From Burkholderiales bacterium (GTDB lineage Bacteria > Pseudomonadota > Gammaproteobacteria > Burkholderiales > Burkholderiaceae_B), in assembly GCA_021299735.1 (NCBI GenBank), contig JAJTEM010000007.1:1-64000 (forward strand): 64,000 nt of DNA. Direction: 5' to 3'. Below the pieces are notes generated by a model. The model saw only the letters and a program-made list of their open reading frames with translations. It did no database searches and was not told the DNA's origin. Shown here one piece after another: positions 20,560 through 30,574 of this stretch. The position numbers and the translations under genes were made by a program. How positions within the stretch are numbered: the stretch's first letter is position 1; each line of letters begins with the position of its first letter.

Positions 20560-21738
20560 TTACTGGACAGATATCAGGGCCACGCTACCGCCACGCGATT
20601 GCGCAATCAGCGCATCGGTCTCAGCAGGCACAGGCTGGCTTGTGAAAGCGGTTGAACCCACTTTTGTTCGCGCAATGGTTTTGCCGGTGTCTCGATCAAT
20701 GAAATGAACATATCCTTCATAATCACCCACTGCAACAGCACGACCAATTACTGTTGGCGTGGTTGGCTGGCGGCGCTGAAAGTTTTCAATTTTCCAAACC
20801 TGCTTGCCACCACTGCGGGAAAATGCAAATAAATCGCCCAGTTCATTGGGGGCAATCATGTAACGGTCGTCCACTGAGGCACCGCTGGGCGCAGAAAAAT
20901 CAGCGCTCCAGATCGGTCTGGCGCTGACTGAATCCAGACACCCTAACTTGCCTTGAAACGCCGCGGCACACACTTCACGGAAGTTGTAAACAGGCGCACC
21001 TGTAATATCGGAAATACGCTCAATTTCGGTTGTTCCACTTGGTGTTGCCAAGCTACCTTCCCAAACCACAGCACCCCCGCTTAGATCGAGTGCCACCAGC
21101 CGCCCACCAGGAAAACCCGCGTAAACCCGCGCATTGTTTACATCGACGGGCGAGTTAACACGCAAAGTGAGTGGAGGTAACTGACGCGCGTATTTCCAGC
21201 GTTGTGCACCATTGGATGCAGAATAAGCAATTACCGAGAAATCAATGCCACGAACCAGAATGGTGCCCGCTGCACCCACCGGCACGCTGCTCACGTCGGT
21301 ACCAACACTGGTTTGCCATTTCTGTTTGCCGTTGGCATCAAACGCCACCAAATTGTTGTTCACATCGATCACAGCAATCGTATCCAGCGTGGCAGCAACA
21401 CCAGCTTTCAACTTAGCACCGAGCTTCACTTTCCATTTTATTTTGCCTGTGGCTTTGTCTATTGCGAACAGCTGACCTTCTTCGGATGCCGCATACACAG
21501 TGGAATCAAGCAACACTGGCGAAAAGCTGCCTTGCTCAGAATCACCCACATCGACGGACCACGCGTTGGCAACCTTGAGATGCGCTGTAAAAGGCTGCAA
21601 TTCCGCAGGCTTTACGGCATTACCGCCAAACGGGTTCAAGCTATTCATGGTTGAGCTGATCGACGCACAGCCGCCCAACAATGCCAACATTACAGCAAGA
21701 GATGAAATTCTAAGGGCTTGCTTCATTGAGCTACTCAT
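20560..21738 (-). CDS. bamB: Outer membrane assembly lipoprotein BamB
   Basis: Lipoprotein subunit of the BAM complex that folds beta-barrel proteins into the outer membrane. Signal with lipobox LLGGC (Cys near 24) and a PQQ-type beta-propeller with repeated blades such as AIDKATGKIKWK and VALDLSGGAVVWEG. Length 392 is normal. The start codon overlaps the yfgM stop codon (ATGA), so the two are probably translationally coupled. Confidence 0.96.
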   Translation of the reverse strand: MSSSMKQALRISSLAVMLALLGGCASISSTMNSLNPFGGNAVKPAELQPFTAHLKVANAWSVDVGDSEQGSFSPVLLDSTVYAASEEGQLFAIDKATGKIKWKVKLGAKLKAGVAATLDTIAVIDVNNNLVAFDANGKQKWQTSVGTDVSSVPVGAAGTILVRGIDFSVIAYSASNGAQRWKYARQLPPLTLRVNSPVDVNNARVYAGFPGGRLVALDLSGGAVVWEGSLATPSGTTEIERISDITGAPVYNFREVCAAAFQGKLGCLDSVSARPIWSADFSAPSGASVDDRYMIAPNELGDLFAFSRSGGKQVWKIENFQRRQPTTPTVIGRAVAVGDYEGYVHFIDRDTGKTIARTKVGSTAFTSQPVPAETDALIAQSRGGSVALISVQ

Positions 21739-22379
21739 TGTTTAGCCTCCAGTTTTGGCAAAGCACTTATCTTGCGTTCAATCACCTGCTTCCAAGGGCT
21801 ATCTGCTTGAATACTGCTCAGCGCCGATTCATATTCTTTGCGTGCAGTTGCTACGTCTTTCTGCGCCAGCGCTACATCGCCCAAACGATCATGAAACAGG
21901 CCTTCAAACCCAGGGTAATTTTTGCTTAAAGCTGTTTTGGCAGCATCAAACTCGGATTGCTCAATCAAAATACCCGCCAACATCAAACGGGCAGTCGCTG
22001 CATATTCATCCAGCTTGGCTTCTTCAGAGGCCCACGTCAAAGCTGCTTTCGCATCGTCGAGCCTACCTTCGTCAAAAAAAGCCTTGGCGGCAATCAAAGC
22101 ACCGCGCTGCGCATAGGTAGAACCTGCGTGCTCCTCCAACAAGGTTTTCTGGATTTGTCCCACGAGTTCGATATTACCTTCGCGAGTGGCTGCCTCTAGA
22201 CGTTCATAGACGACAACGGCCTCATTGGACTGGCGTGCTTGCCACCACTTCCATCCGTTGTTCAGGGCAATGGCACCGAACACAAGAATCAACACGGTCA
22301 AAATAAAGCTGCCGTACTTGGACCAGAATGCCTTCAAACTTGCCAGTTGTTCTTGTTCTTCAAGGCTGTATCGACTCAA
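21735..22379 (-). CDS. yfgM: YfgM-family inner-membrane protein (SecYEG/PpiD-associated)
   Basis: A 214-residue protein: short cytoplasmic N-terminus ([16 protein letters not shown]), one membrane anchor near residues 22-42, and a periplasmic TPR-like region. This is the YfgM layout; in E. coli the protein associates with the Sec translocon and chaperone PpiD to help outer-membrane and periplasmic proteins fold. Its overlap of 4 bp with both hisS and bamB shows tight packing in one operon. Confidence 0.92.
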   Translation of the reverse strand: MSRYSLEEQEQLASLKAFWSKYGSFILTVLILVFGAIALNNGWKWWQARQSNEAVVVYERLEAATREGNIELVGQIQKTLLEEHAGSTYAQRGALIAAKAFFDEGRLDDAKAALTWASEEAKLDEYAATARLMLAGILIEQSEFDAAKTALSKNYPGFEGLFHDRLGDVALAQKDVATARKEYESALSSIQADSPWKQVIERKISALPKLEAKQ

Positions 22380-23701
22380 GACTCCTCTCCTTCTCCGTAA
22401 AGCAGGCCGAAAATGGCTTCGGCCAATCCCTCTTGTTTAAATTCTTCTTGCTTGCTTTCACCGCGCAGCAATTTGACTGCCGCAGTTCCTGCATTCAATT
22501 CGTTTTCACCCAGAATAACCGCCACGGCCGCACCGCTCACGTCCGCACGTTTCATTTGGCTTTTAAAACCGCCGCCTCCCGCATGTAACACCACTGCGAA
22601 ACCTGCATCACGTAATTCCTCAGCCAGAGTGAATGCGCGCCGTGCCGTTCCCTCACCCTGATGAACCATATACACATCAAGATCGGCGGTGTCATCAGGC
22701 TGATTCACTTCGAGGTACAACTCAAGCAAACGTTCCAAACCAATCGCAAATCCAATGGCTGGTGTGGGTTTGCCACCCAAAACCTCAATCAAGCCATCGT
22801 AGCGGCCACCACCACAAATAGTACCCTGCGTGCCCAAAGCATCAGTAATCCATTCGAACACGGTGAGATTGTAGTAATCAAGACCACGAACCAGGCGCGG
22901 GTTTTCTATGTAACGCACACCTGCATCATCTAACAGACGTTTTACACCATGGTAATGCGCAAGCGATTCGGCACCCAGAAATTCAGACAAACGGGGCGCC
23001 CCATTCACCATGTCTTGCATGGTGGGGTTTTTGGTGTCCAGAATGCGCAAGGGGTTGCTGTGCAAGCGGCGCTTTGCGTCTTCGTCCAGCAACTCGGCAT
23101 TCGCTTCAAAATAAGTAATCAAGGCTTGCCTGTGGGCCAAACGCTCTGGCGCTTCGCCAAGGCAGTTAATTTCGAGCCGAACATCTTCAAGGCCCATTTC
23201 ACGCCACAGGCGTGACAACATCACGATCAACTCTGCATCAATGTCGGGGCCAGCAAAACCCAGTGCTTCGACATCAAGCTGGTGAAACTGCCTGTAACGC
23301 CCGCGCTGGGGCCGCTCGTGGCGAAACACCGGCCCCATGGAGTACACACGCAGGGGCGCCGCATAGGTAAGGTTATGCTGAATTGTGGCGCGTGCTATGC
23401 CCGCCGTGAACTCGGGTCGAAGCGTGAGTTCATCGCCATTCAAGCGATCCACAAAACTGAACATCTCTTTTTCGACAATGTCAGTAACTTCGCCAATACC
23501 CCGGCGAAACAGCGATGTGGGCTCAAGCACCGGGGTTTTAATCAGGCGGTAACCATAGGAGGTCAACCACTCACGAAGCATTACTTCAAGGTTTTCCCAA
23601 TGTATGCCCTCCACTGGCAATACATCGTTCATCCCCTTGACTGATTGAAGTCTGGGTTGCTTTTTGGCTTTGGTTTGTTCAGGCGACTCAGGATGACTCA
23701 T
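22376..23701 (-). CDS. hisS: Histidyl-tRNA synthetase
   Basis: Class II aminoacyl-tRNA synthetase charging tRNA-His. Motif 2 is seen in [17 protein letters not shown], and the histidine-specific signatures [14 protein letters not shown] and GGGRYDGL follow. I take ATG 23701 (MSHPESPEQ, 441 residues); a TTG four codons upstream is the alternative, and neither has a strong ribosome site. The gene lies between ispG and yfgM, as in most proteobacteria. Confidence 0.96.
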   Translation of the reverse strand: MSHPESPEQTKAKKQPRLQSVKGMNDVLPVEGIHWENLEVMLREWLTSYGYRLIKTPVLEPTSLFRRGIGEVTDIVEKEMFSFVDRLNGDELTLRPEFTAGIARATIQHNLTYAAPLRVYSMGPVFRHERPQRGRYRQFHQLDVEALGFAGPDIDAELIVMLSRLWREMGLEDVRLEINCLGEAPERLAHRQALITYFEANAELLDEDAKRRLHSNPLRILDTKNPTMQDMVNGAPRLSEFLGAESLAHYHGVKRLLDDAGVRYIENPRLVRGLDYYNLTVFEWITDALGTQGTICGGGRYDGLIEVLGGKPTPAIGFAIGLERLLELYLEVNQPDDTADLDVYMVHQGEGTARRAFTLAEELRDAGFAVVLHAGGGGFKSQMKRADVSGAAVAVILGENELNAGTAAVKLLRGESKQEEFKQEGLAEAIFGLLYGEGEES

Positions 23702-23751
23702 TGACGCATTCAACTTAATTTCTCAACCCGATATTGTCGCCTATTCTTGGG

Positions 23752-25035
23752 CTACTTGTTGGTGCCAGCGTACCTTTGCTCAACATAACGCTGCACAATG
23801 GCCTGAAATTCCTGGGCAATATTCTCGCCTTTCAGGGTTACAGTGCGCTTGCCATCCAAAAACACGGGGGCTGATGGTGCCTCGCCCGTGCCGGGCAAGG
23901 AAATGCCGATGTCAGCATGCTTGCTTTCACCCGGCCCGTTCACCACGCAACCCATAACAGCAACCTTCATTTCCTCAACGCCCGGATACTGGTTTTTCCA
24001 GATCGGCATTTGTTCGCGAAGGTAAGTTTGAATTTGATCCGCCAGTTCCTGAAAGACAGTACTAGTAGTGCGGCCACAGCCAGGACAGGCAATCACCTGT
24101 GGCGTGAAAGCGCGCAAACCGAGGGATTGCAAAATTTCCTGACCCACCAGCACTTCCTTGCAACGGTCACCGTTCGGCTCGGGTGTCAGGGATACACGAA
24201 TGGTGTCACCAATGCCCTCTTGCAACAACACAGACAAAGCTGCGGTAGAAGCCACTACGCCTTTCGTGCCCATACCAGCCTCAGTCAATCCAAGGTGAAG
24301 AGGAAACTCGCTTCGGCCAGCCAATTCCCGGTAAACCGCGATCAGGTCTTGAACCTGGCTTACCTTGCAAGACAACACAATTTTATTGGCAGGCAAGCCC
24401 AGCTCTACCGCCTTGTGCGCACTACTTACCGCAGATTCAATCAGGGCCTGATACATCAGTTGTTGAGCTGGCAGCGGATCGGCCTTTTTGCCGTTTTCAT
24501 CCATCATTCGAGCGAGCAGGTTTTGATCCAGGCTCCCCCAATTCACGCCGATTCGAACAGGCTTGTCATATTGAGCGGCAATCGAAATCATGGCTGCAAA
24601 GTTGTCATCACGCGAACGTGCTGAACCCACATTACCCGGGTTGATCCGATACTTGGAAAGCGCTTTTGCACAGTCCGGGTACTTTTGCAGCAACAAATGC
24701 CCGTTGTAATGGAAGTCTCCCACCAACGGCACGGGGATTCGCATTTTGTCCAACTGCTCGCGAATATAAGGCACTGCATCGGCTGATGCATCGTTGTTGA
24801 CAGTGATTCGAACCATTTCACTGCCAGCCAGATACAAAGCCTTAATCTGCAGGGCAGTGTTCAAAGCATCTGCGGTATCGGTGTTGGTCATCGACTGAAC
24901 AAGCACAGGCGCACCCCCACCAATCGAAACAACGTGGTCTTTCCAGCGAACATCGACTTGGTGAGTTTTATGTCGCTTCAGGGGGGTGTTTGGAATCACG
25001 ATGAACTTCAGGCGAGATAGGCAGGTTACTGGCAA
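23752..25035 (-). CDS. ispG: 4-hydroxy-3-methylbut-2-enyl diphosphate synthase
   Basis: 4Fe-4S enzyme of the MEP isoprenoid pathway, reducing MEcPP to HMBPP. The cluster cysteines are seen in [10 protein letters not shown] and GCVVNGPGE. The N-terminal TIM barrel starts with [16 protein letters not shown]. The outermost start is a TTG at 25035; a GTG at 24999 ([10 protein letters not shown]) is equally plausible and would give about 415 residues. It sits between rodZ and hisS. Confidence 0.96.
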   Translation of the reverse strand: MPVTCLSRLKFIVIPNTPLKRHKTHQVDVRWKDHVVSIGGGAPVLVQSMTNTDTADALNTALQIKALYLAGSEMVRITVNNDASADAVPYIREQLDKMRIPVPLVGDFHYNGHLLLQKYPDCAKALSKYRINPGNVGSARSRDDNFAAMISIAAQYDKPVRIGVNWGSLDQNLLARMMDENGKKADPLPAQQLMYQALIESAVSSAHKAVELGLPANKIVLSCKVSQVQDLIAVYRELAGRSEFPLHLGLTEAGMGTKGVVASTAALSVLLQEGIGDTIRVSLTPEPNGDRCKEVLVGQEILQSLGLRAFTPQVIACPGCGRTTSTVFQELADQIQTYLREQMPIWKNQYPGVEEMKVAVMGCVVNGPGESKHADIGISLPGTGEAPSAPVFLDGKRTVTLKGENIAQEFQAIVQRYVEQRYAGTNK

Positions 25036-25065
25036 GGTGGGGACCCAGTGGTCCCCGCGATAATT

Positions 25066-26226
25066 TTACTGAACTGTAATTCGAGCAACTTCACCACGAA
25101 TGGATGCAGTAAGGTCCACAAGCTTTCCGTTATTGGAAATTTTGACTGCCTTTGCGTTGCCCACAATTAACTTGAATGGCGCTTGGCCTCTAACTTCAAG
25201 ATTGCTGCCAGCGTCGTTTAGCTGGGAGATCAGTACATTATCATTGGCATCCCGAACGGTAACCCATGACTGCTCCTGAAAATTAAAGCGCAAAACCCCT
25301 TCTGCACCAGTCGCACCCACGGAAGCAGGTGCAGGAGCAGCTGTTGGCTCGGCCACAGATATTACTGCTGCAGTGGCAGGCGAAACAGTGTTGGGAGCAG
25401 CCGTGCCAGCTGTTGCTGTGCCAGGTGTTACTGTGGTGGGCGCAGCTGGATCATTTTCAGCACCAACAGGCTGTTGAAGCGCCGGAAAGACTGAGGTGTC
25501 TGCGGCCAAAGCAGCCGGGGCTTCCAAACCAGAAGGTGCGGAGCTGTCTGGCGGCAATAAATTTTCACTGCCGGGTGCCGACACCACAGGGGCCTCGTTG
25601 GGTTCAATCACTTCCGAATCATCCACTGCCACCTCTTGGGTTGACATGAACACCGGTATGTAAAACACAGCCATCACCACCACGGCGGCCAGAACAATTC
25701 CATAGCTCAGCGACTTTTTACCCGCTTTGCGATCAAAGTTCAGAGTAGACAAACGCTTTGAACTGTTGGGCATTTTCGGCTCAAGCGGCTCGGTGCGCGC
25801 GCCATCGGCCTGTGCCACTCGCGTGGATTTGTCTTGAACTCGGCCCTCTGAAAACCCGAAAGACAAAATGATTGGCGCTGGATCCATTTTTAGCGCTTTG
25901 CAATAGCTCTTGATGAAAGCTTTGGCAAAGGTCTCGGGCGGCAAACAACTCACATCACCACTTTCGATGGCTTCGAGTTGACGTTCGTTGATTTTGGTCT
26001 GAGCGCTGATATCGCTCAAGGAGTAACCGGCTTTTTCACGGGCGGCACGCAAGATTTCACTAGGGTTTTGACCCGATTCCAGCAAAGTCAAGTTGGGGTG
26101 CTTTTCAGCAGCGAACCCAGTAACAAGCTCCGGTTTTAAATCTTTGCCTAGACTGTTATCTGATGATTCAGTATTGTTCATGGCGCGATTTTCGTTCATT
26201 AGGTTTTTCCAAGCTTCGGCAGGCAC
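25066..26226 (-). CDS. rodZ: Cytoskeletal membrane protein RodZ
   Basis: Links MreB to the elongation machinery and helps set rod shape. The layout is complete: N-terminal helix-turn-helix of Xre type (LRAAREKAGYSLSDISAQTK), one membrane segment near 175-195 (YGIVLAAVVVMAVFYIPVFM), a long Ala/Pro/Thr-rich periplasmic linker, and the C-terminal DUF4115 domain (FNFQEQSWVTVRDANDNVL). The outermost start is a GTG at 26226; ATG at 26199 (MNENRAMNN) has a GGA upstream and may be the true start. Confidence 0.93.
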   Translation of the reverse strand: MPAEAWKNLMNENRAMNNTESSDNSLGKDLKPELVTGFAAEKHPNLTLLESGQNPSEILRAAREKAGYSLSDISAQTKINERQLEAIESGDVSCLPPETFAKAFIKSYCKALKMDPAPIILSFGFSEGRVQDKSTRVAQADGARTEPLEPKMPNSSKRLSTLNFDRKAGKKSLSYGIVLAAVVVMAVFYIPVFMSTQEVAVDDSEVIEPNEAPVVSAPGSENLLPPDSSAPSGLEAPAALAADTSVFPALQQPVGAENDPAAPTTVTPGTATAGTAAPNTVSPATAAVISVAEPTAAPAPASVGATGAEGVLRFNFQEQSWVTVRDANDNVLISQLNDAGSNLEVRGQAPFKLIVGNAKAVKISNNGKLVDLTASIRGEVARITVQ

Positions 26227-26464
26227 AGCAGGCCCCGATTAATAATTGTAGTTCTTTAACATCCTTACACTTGCAGCATAATCGAAGCAAGCGGATGGAT
26301 TCAAGTAATTTCTATGAAAATTCAATGCGTTGAGGAGTTTTTTGAGAAAGCGCCACAAGTTAAATGATGAAAATGTCTTTTTTTAATTTAATCAATACTC
26401 TTTTGGATACAGCTAAACACACAAATATCCCCCTATTGTATGACAAAGTATGCAGGGTGTTTAC
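26227..26464. other. AT-rich gap where pilF often lies
   Basis: A noticeably AT-rich stretch between rlmN and rodZ with no reading frame longer than about 20 codons that looks coding. In many gamma- and betaproteobacteria this slot holds pilF/pilW, a TPR lipoprotein for type IV pilus secretin assembly. Here it is missing. The rodZ promoter probably lies in the right-hand part, but I see no clear consensus boxes. Confidence 0.6.
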
Positions 26465-27604
26465 CTAGACGCCGCGTTTGGAAGAACCCCTCAGTTCCTC
26501 CAGTGAAACCGTGCTGACCAGCCGTTCCTTGACCTTCGTTCGATCACGCACTTCACCGGCCAGTTGACCGCATGCCGCATCAATGTCGTCACCACGGGTT
26601 TTGCGAACTGTGGTCACAACCCCTGCTGCGCCTAGTATATCTACAAACGCTTTAATTGCAGGGCTGGTTGACTTGAGCAAACCCGATTCAGGAAATGGGT
26701 TGAAAGGTATCAAATTGAATTTGCAAGGCACAATCTTCGCAACTTCCAAGAGTTGCTGTGCATGCTCAGGCTTGTCATTCACGCCATCAAGCATCACGTA
26801 TTCAAAGGTGATGAAGTCTCGCGGTGCAAACTTCAAGTAGCGCAAGCAGGCATCCAGCAGTTCCCGCAGGGGATACTTTTTATTCAATGGTACCAAGTGG
26901 TCACGAAGCGCGTCATTGGGCGCGTGCAGCGAGACAGCCAAGGCAACGGGACAATCTTGAGACAGCCTGTCCATGAAAGGTACTACACCCGAGGTTGATA
27001 CGGTAACCCTTCTGCGAGACAAGCCATAAGCCGTGTCGTCCAGCATTAACTGCAAAGCCGGCACCAAGGCGTCATAATTCAGCAAGGGCTCACCCATGCC
27101 CATCATCACCACATTGGTAACCGGGCGTTCCTGTGTATAAACTCGATCGCCCGCGTCGCGTAACAACACATTGGCCTTCCACAACTGCGCCACGATTTCA
27201 GCAGTACTCAAGTTGCGTGAAAAACCCTGTTTACCGGTAGAACAAAACCGGCAATTCACAGCACAACCAGCTTGTGAACTAACACACAGCGTTCCGCGTC
27301 GCTCTTCGGGAATAAAAACGGTTTCAACTGCATCACCGTTGCCAACATCAAAGAGCCACTTGCGTGTGCCATCTTTGGAGATATTGTCGGAAATAATGCC
27401 AGGAGCCTTGATGCAGGCACGGCTGTTCAAATTCTGGCGAAATGATTTCGCGAGGTCGGTCATGGAATCGAAATTATCGACACCTGACTGGTGAATCCAT
27501 TTGGCCAGTTGTTTGGCCCTGAATGGCTTTTCACCCAAATTGCCACACCACTGGATTAACTCGGGCACCGAGTATTCCAGCAAATTGTCGAGTTGTGCAC
27601 TCAT
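26465..27604 (-). CDS. rlmN: Dual-specificity RNA methyltransferase RlmN
   Basis: Radical-SAM enzyme methylating C2 of A2503 in 23S rRNA and of A37 in some tRNAs. The radical-SAM cysteines are in [12 protein letters not shown], and [10 protein letters not shown] is diagnostic. The start is ATG 27604 ([11 protein letters not shown], 379 residues), with GAGAGG upstream; a longer frame to 27655 adds residues without family similarity. It follows ndk, the usual neighbour. Confidence 0.96.
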   Translation of the reverse strand: MSAQLDNLLEYSVPELIQWCGNLGEKPFRAKQLAKWIHQSGVDNFDSMTDLAKSFRQNLNSRACIKAPGIISDNISKDGTRKWLFDVGNGDAVETVFIPEERRGTLCVSSQAGCAVNCRFCSTGKQGFSRNLSTAEIVAQLWKANVLLRDAGDRVYTQERPVTNVVMMGMGEPLLNYDALVPALQLMLDDTAYGLSRRRVTVSTSGVVPFMDRLSQDCPVALAVSLHAPNDALRDHLVPLNKKYPLRELLDACLRYLKFAPRDFITFEYVMLDGVNDKPEHAQQLLEVAKIVPCKFNLIPFNPFPESGLLKSTSPAIKAFVDILGAAGVVTTVRKTRGDDIDAACGQLAGEVRDRTKVKERLVSTVSLEELRGSSKRGV

Positions 27605-27670
27605 GGTGTGTCCTCTCAAAACAAACGGGGACGCACATGCGCCCCCGGAATTCAACGCAACCGGATCAGA

Positions 27671-28096
27671 TTAGCGTGAAAATACTTGTGAAGCCGGGAA
27701 GAAATAAGCGATTTCATTCGCAGCAGTTTCGGGGGCATCAGAACCGTGAACTGCGTTGGCATCAATACTTTCAGCGAAGTCGGCGCGAATGGTACCAGCA
27801 GCCGCTTCCTTGGGGTTTGTTGCTCCCATCAGCTCGCGGTTCTTGGCGATTGCGTTCTCGCCTTCCAAGGCTTGGATCATCACTGGACCAGAGATCATGA
27901 ACTCAACCAGGTCTTTGAAAAAGGGGCGAGCTTTGTGCACTGCGTAGAAACCCTCTGCTTCAGCGCGTGACAAGTGGGCCATGCGTGCAGCAACTACTTT
28001 CAGGCCAGCGGCTTCAAAGCGGCTGTAGATTTGACCAATTACGTTCTTTGCAACAGCATCAGGCTTGATGATGGACAGGGTGCGCTCGATTGCCAT
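27671..28096 (-). CDS. ndk: Nucleoside diphosphate kinase
   Basis: Transfers the gamma phosphate between nucleoside triphosphates and diphosphates through a phosphohistidine. The active site is visible as [12 protein letters not shown], with His near residue 117, and the N-terminal [12 protein letters not shown] is typical. Length 141 is standard. It is transcribed away from the Bax-inhibitor-type gene. Confidence 0.97.
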   Translation of the reverse strand: MAIERTLSIIKPDAVAKNVIGQIYSRFEAAGLKVVAARMAHLSRAEAEGFYAVHKARPFFKDLVEFMISGPVMIQALEGENAIAKNRELMGATNPKEAAAGTIRADFAESIDANAVHGSDAPETAANEIAYFFPASQVFSR

Positions 28097-28269
28097 GATT
28101 TAACAAACTCCGAAGAAAATTATAAAAGCGAGAAAATTAACCCGCGATTATAGCTGGTTTATCTAAAAAACCCAATCACGGGACTGATCTATCCCTTGAA
28201 TTGAAACTTTTAGCCACTACCATTACTCTAAATCGTATAAATTCGTGTTTTACAAAGGAGTGAGAACAC

Positions 28270-28974
28270 ATGTCTGAATCAAGAACTGCACAATTTGGCC
28301 GCACAGCCGTTGGTGTATCTACCGTAGAAACCAACCGAGTTCTGCGCAACACTTACTTCTTGCTGGCACTGTCGATGATTCCGACAGCCTTGGGCGCTTT
28401 TGCGGGCATTCAATTCGGCTTCTTCCGACTGTTCGCGGGCAGCCCAATTCTCTCGTTCGTAGTCATGCTGGCAGCCATGTTTGGCTTCATTTGGGGTATT
28501 CAGCGCAACCGCAACAATTCTTTTGGTGTGGTGCTCATGCTGGGCTTCACGTTCTTCATGGGCCTGATGCTCTCCGGTATTTTGTCGGTGGCACTCAGCC
28601 TGTCCAACGGCAGCTCCATCATCATGATGGCCGCGCTAGGCACAGCAGGCATTTTCTTCGGACTAGCCAGCTATGCTGCGGTAACCAAGCGCGACTTCAC
28701 CAACATGGGCAAAGGCCTGTTGATTGGTTTGGTGATGGTAATTGTGGCTTCCGTGGCCAACATCTTCCTGCAAATGCCAGCCCTGTCGCTGACCATTTCT
28801 ACCATCTGTGTGGGCTTGTTCTCGCTGTTTATTTTGTACGACCTGCAGCGTGTTATGCGCGGCGGCGAAACCAATTACATCTCCGCAGCCCTGAGCATTT
28901 ACCTGAGTTTGTACAATTTGTTCGTGAATTTGCTGCAACTGCTCATGGTATTCGCTGGCGGCAGCCGCGAGTAA
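28270..28974 (+). CDS. Bax inhibitor-1 / YccA-family membrane protein
   Basis: A 234-residue protein with seven hydrophobic segments and the family motif near the C-terminus (LSLYNLFVNLLQLL). The start is preceded by AAGGAGTGAGAACAC, a strong ribosome site. E. coli YccA modulates the FtsH membrane protease, and the wider family includes pH-sensitive calcium-leak channels; which applies here is unknown. It is divergent from ndk. Confidence 0.92.
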   Translation: MSESRTAQFGRTAVGVSTVETNRVLRNTYFLLALSMIPTALGAFAGIQFGFFRLFAGSPILSFVVMLAAMFGFIWGIQRNRNNSFGVVLMLGFTFFMGLMLSGILSVALSLSNGSSIIMMAALGTAGIFFGLASYAAVTKRDFTNMGKGLLIGLVMVIVASVANIFLQMPALSLTISTICVGLFSLFILYDLQRVMRGGETNYISAALSIYLSLYNLFVNLLQLLMVFAGGSRE

Positions 28975-29043
28975 ACACGGGCCAATCAAGCTAAATTTGC
29001 TTGATGTAACCTGTGAGTAACTGATTTAAAAGCACTTTTTTGA

Positions 29044-29075
29044 CACTTTGCAACATCGAAAGTTGTTGCAAAGTG
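29044..29075. other. 12-bp perfect inverted repeat downstream of the YccA-family gene
   Basis: CACTTTGCAACA at 29044-29055 pairs with TGTTGCAAAGTG at 29064-29075 across an 8-nt loop. It would form a stable stem in RNA from either strand. No long T-run follows it, so it is not a classic terminator. It is the first of four successive hairpins in the 208-bp gap before rlmD. Confidence 0.75.
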
Positions 29076-29156
29076 AATTTTGAAAGAGCAATATGAAATT
29101 TCAGTGGGTCGGTATCTATACTGACCGCCGAGTTGGTGAGGCAAACGCACCAACGA

Positions 29157-29181
29157 AAACGGGGCCGCAACGGCCCCGTTT
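29157..29181. terminator. GC-rich bidirectional terminator between the YccA-family gene and rlmD
   Basis: AAACGGGGCCG and CGGCCCCGTTT form an 11-bp stem around a CAA loop. The plus side is followed by TTTGTTATTTG and the minus side by TTTTCG. It begins right after the rlmD stop codon on the minus strand, and lies about 180 bases past the YccA-family gene on the plus strand, so it can serve both convergent units. Confidence 0.8.
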
Positions 29182-29182
29182 G

Positions 29183-30556
29183 TTATTTGTAGTCGCTGTA
29201 TTCCACACGGTCAAAAACTGCAATTGATTCCACATGCGATGTGTGCGGGAACATATTCACCACCCCTGCTTTCATCAGCTTGTAAGAACCTACATTGCAC
29301 AGAACAGCGGTGTCGCGGGCCAATGTGCCGGGATTGCAGCTAACATAAACAATGCGCTTGGGCTGAAACTCGGCACGCGCCCCCACAATGGCCTTGCAAA
29401 TTTCCAGGGCGCCATCACGAGGCGGGTCAACCAACACTTTGTCGTATTGACCCCAACTCTCCCATTCCGGGGTTTCCACCTCAAACAAATTGCGAACATG
29501 GAATTCGGTTTTGTCGGCCAAGCCATTGAATTCAGCATTCTCGCCAGCACGGTTTACCAAGTCTTGTGAGCCCTCAAAACCTTTCACATAACTGCTTTTT
29601 TTGGCTAACGGTAAAGAAAAATTACCCAAACCACAGAACAGGTCGAGGACACGGTCTTCGGGCTTCAAATCGAGCAAAGACACTGCACGGCTGATCATGG
29701 CGTCGTTGATCATGTGGTTCACTTGCGTGAAATCAGTGGGCCTGAAGCGCATGCGAATGCCAAAACTGGGAATGCGATAAGTAAGGTCTACGGGTTTGTC
29801 AGCCTCCAGACGGTGCGCCGTGGCTGGGCCACCTGGCTGCAACCACCAGTCTATGCCCCATTCATTTCCAAATGCACGAAGCGTATCCAGATCAGTTTCA
29901 GTCAAAGGCTCCAAGTGACGCAGCACCATGGCAGTAACCCCATCACCCACAGCCAGTTCAATTTGGGGTACACGCATGAAAATGCTCAGCGTCACCAGCA
30001 TATTGCCCAAGGGCACAATCATGTTGGATACATGCTTGGGCAGCACATGGCATTCCTGCATATCAGCAACGTAGGATGATGCTTTTTCGTGAAAGCCCAC
30101 AAAGAAGCGGTCTTTCTTGATCACGAAGCGAGTACTTAAACGCGCACGGTGGCGGTAACCCCAAAACGCGCCATAAATAGGCGGCATCATTTGTTCGGGG
30201 GTTTGGCGCCCAATTCGCTGCAACAGGTCTTCTAGTGCGCGGTTTTTAATGGCCACTTGGGCGTTGGGCTCAATGTGCTGCATGGCACACCCGCCACACA
30301 CCCCGTAGTGCGGGCACTTTGGTGTAGTACGGGTGGACACCGAATTCAGCACCTGCAGCGTTCGGCCTTTTGAGTAACTAGGTTTTACCCGGGTAATTTC
30401 AGCCACAACAGTCTCACCTGTAATGGCACCATCGATGAAGTGCACTTTGCCATCAACATGGCCAATGCCGTTGGCATCGAGGTCGATCGACTCAATAGTC
30501 AACTGCATCTGTGGAAACACCACAGGTGTTCTTTCTTTTTTCTTTTTGCGGCCCAT
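29183..30556 (-). CDS. rlmD: 23S rRNA (uracil-1939-C5)-methyltransferase
   Basis: SAM-dependent methyltransferase with an N-terminal TRAM domain (VDGKVHFIDGAITGE) and a 4Fe-4S cluster site (CPHYGVCGGCAMQH near residue 80). The SAM-binding segment is DLFCGLGNFSLPL, and the catalytic Cys lies in YVSCNPGTLARD. The start is ATG 30556 (MGRKKKKER); a TTG four codons earlier is possible. It follows nlpD closely. Confidence 0.93.
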   Translation of the reverse strand: MGRKKKKERTPVVFPQMQLTIESIDLDANGIGHVDGKVHFIDGAITGETVVAEITRVKPSYSKGRTLQVLNSVSTRTTPKCPHYGVCGGCAMQHIEPNAQVAIKNRALEDLLQRIGRQTPEQMMPPIYGAFWGYRHRARLSTRFVIKKDRFFVGFHEKASSYVADMQECHVLPKHVSNMIVPLGNMLVTLSIFMRVPQIELAVGDGVTAMVLRHLEPLTETDLDTLRAFGNEWGIDWWLQPGGPATAHRLEADKPVDLTYRIPSFGIRMRFRPTDFTQVNHMINDAMISRAVSLLDLKPEDRVLDLFCGLGNFSLPLAKKSSYVKGFEGSQDLVNRAGENAEFNGLADKTEFHVRNLFEVETPEWESWGQYDKVLVDPPRDGALEICKAIVGARAEFQPKRIVYVSCNPGTLARDTAVLCNVGSYKLMKAGVVNMFPHTSHVESIAVFDRVEYSDYK

Positions 30557-30574
30557 GGCTACATTCAATAAAAA

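Noticed and set aside
19793-20707. A 304-codon plus-strand open frame antisense to der and bamB
   Set aside because: Der has both G domains intact on the other strand; the antisense product shows no domain and reflects codon bias.
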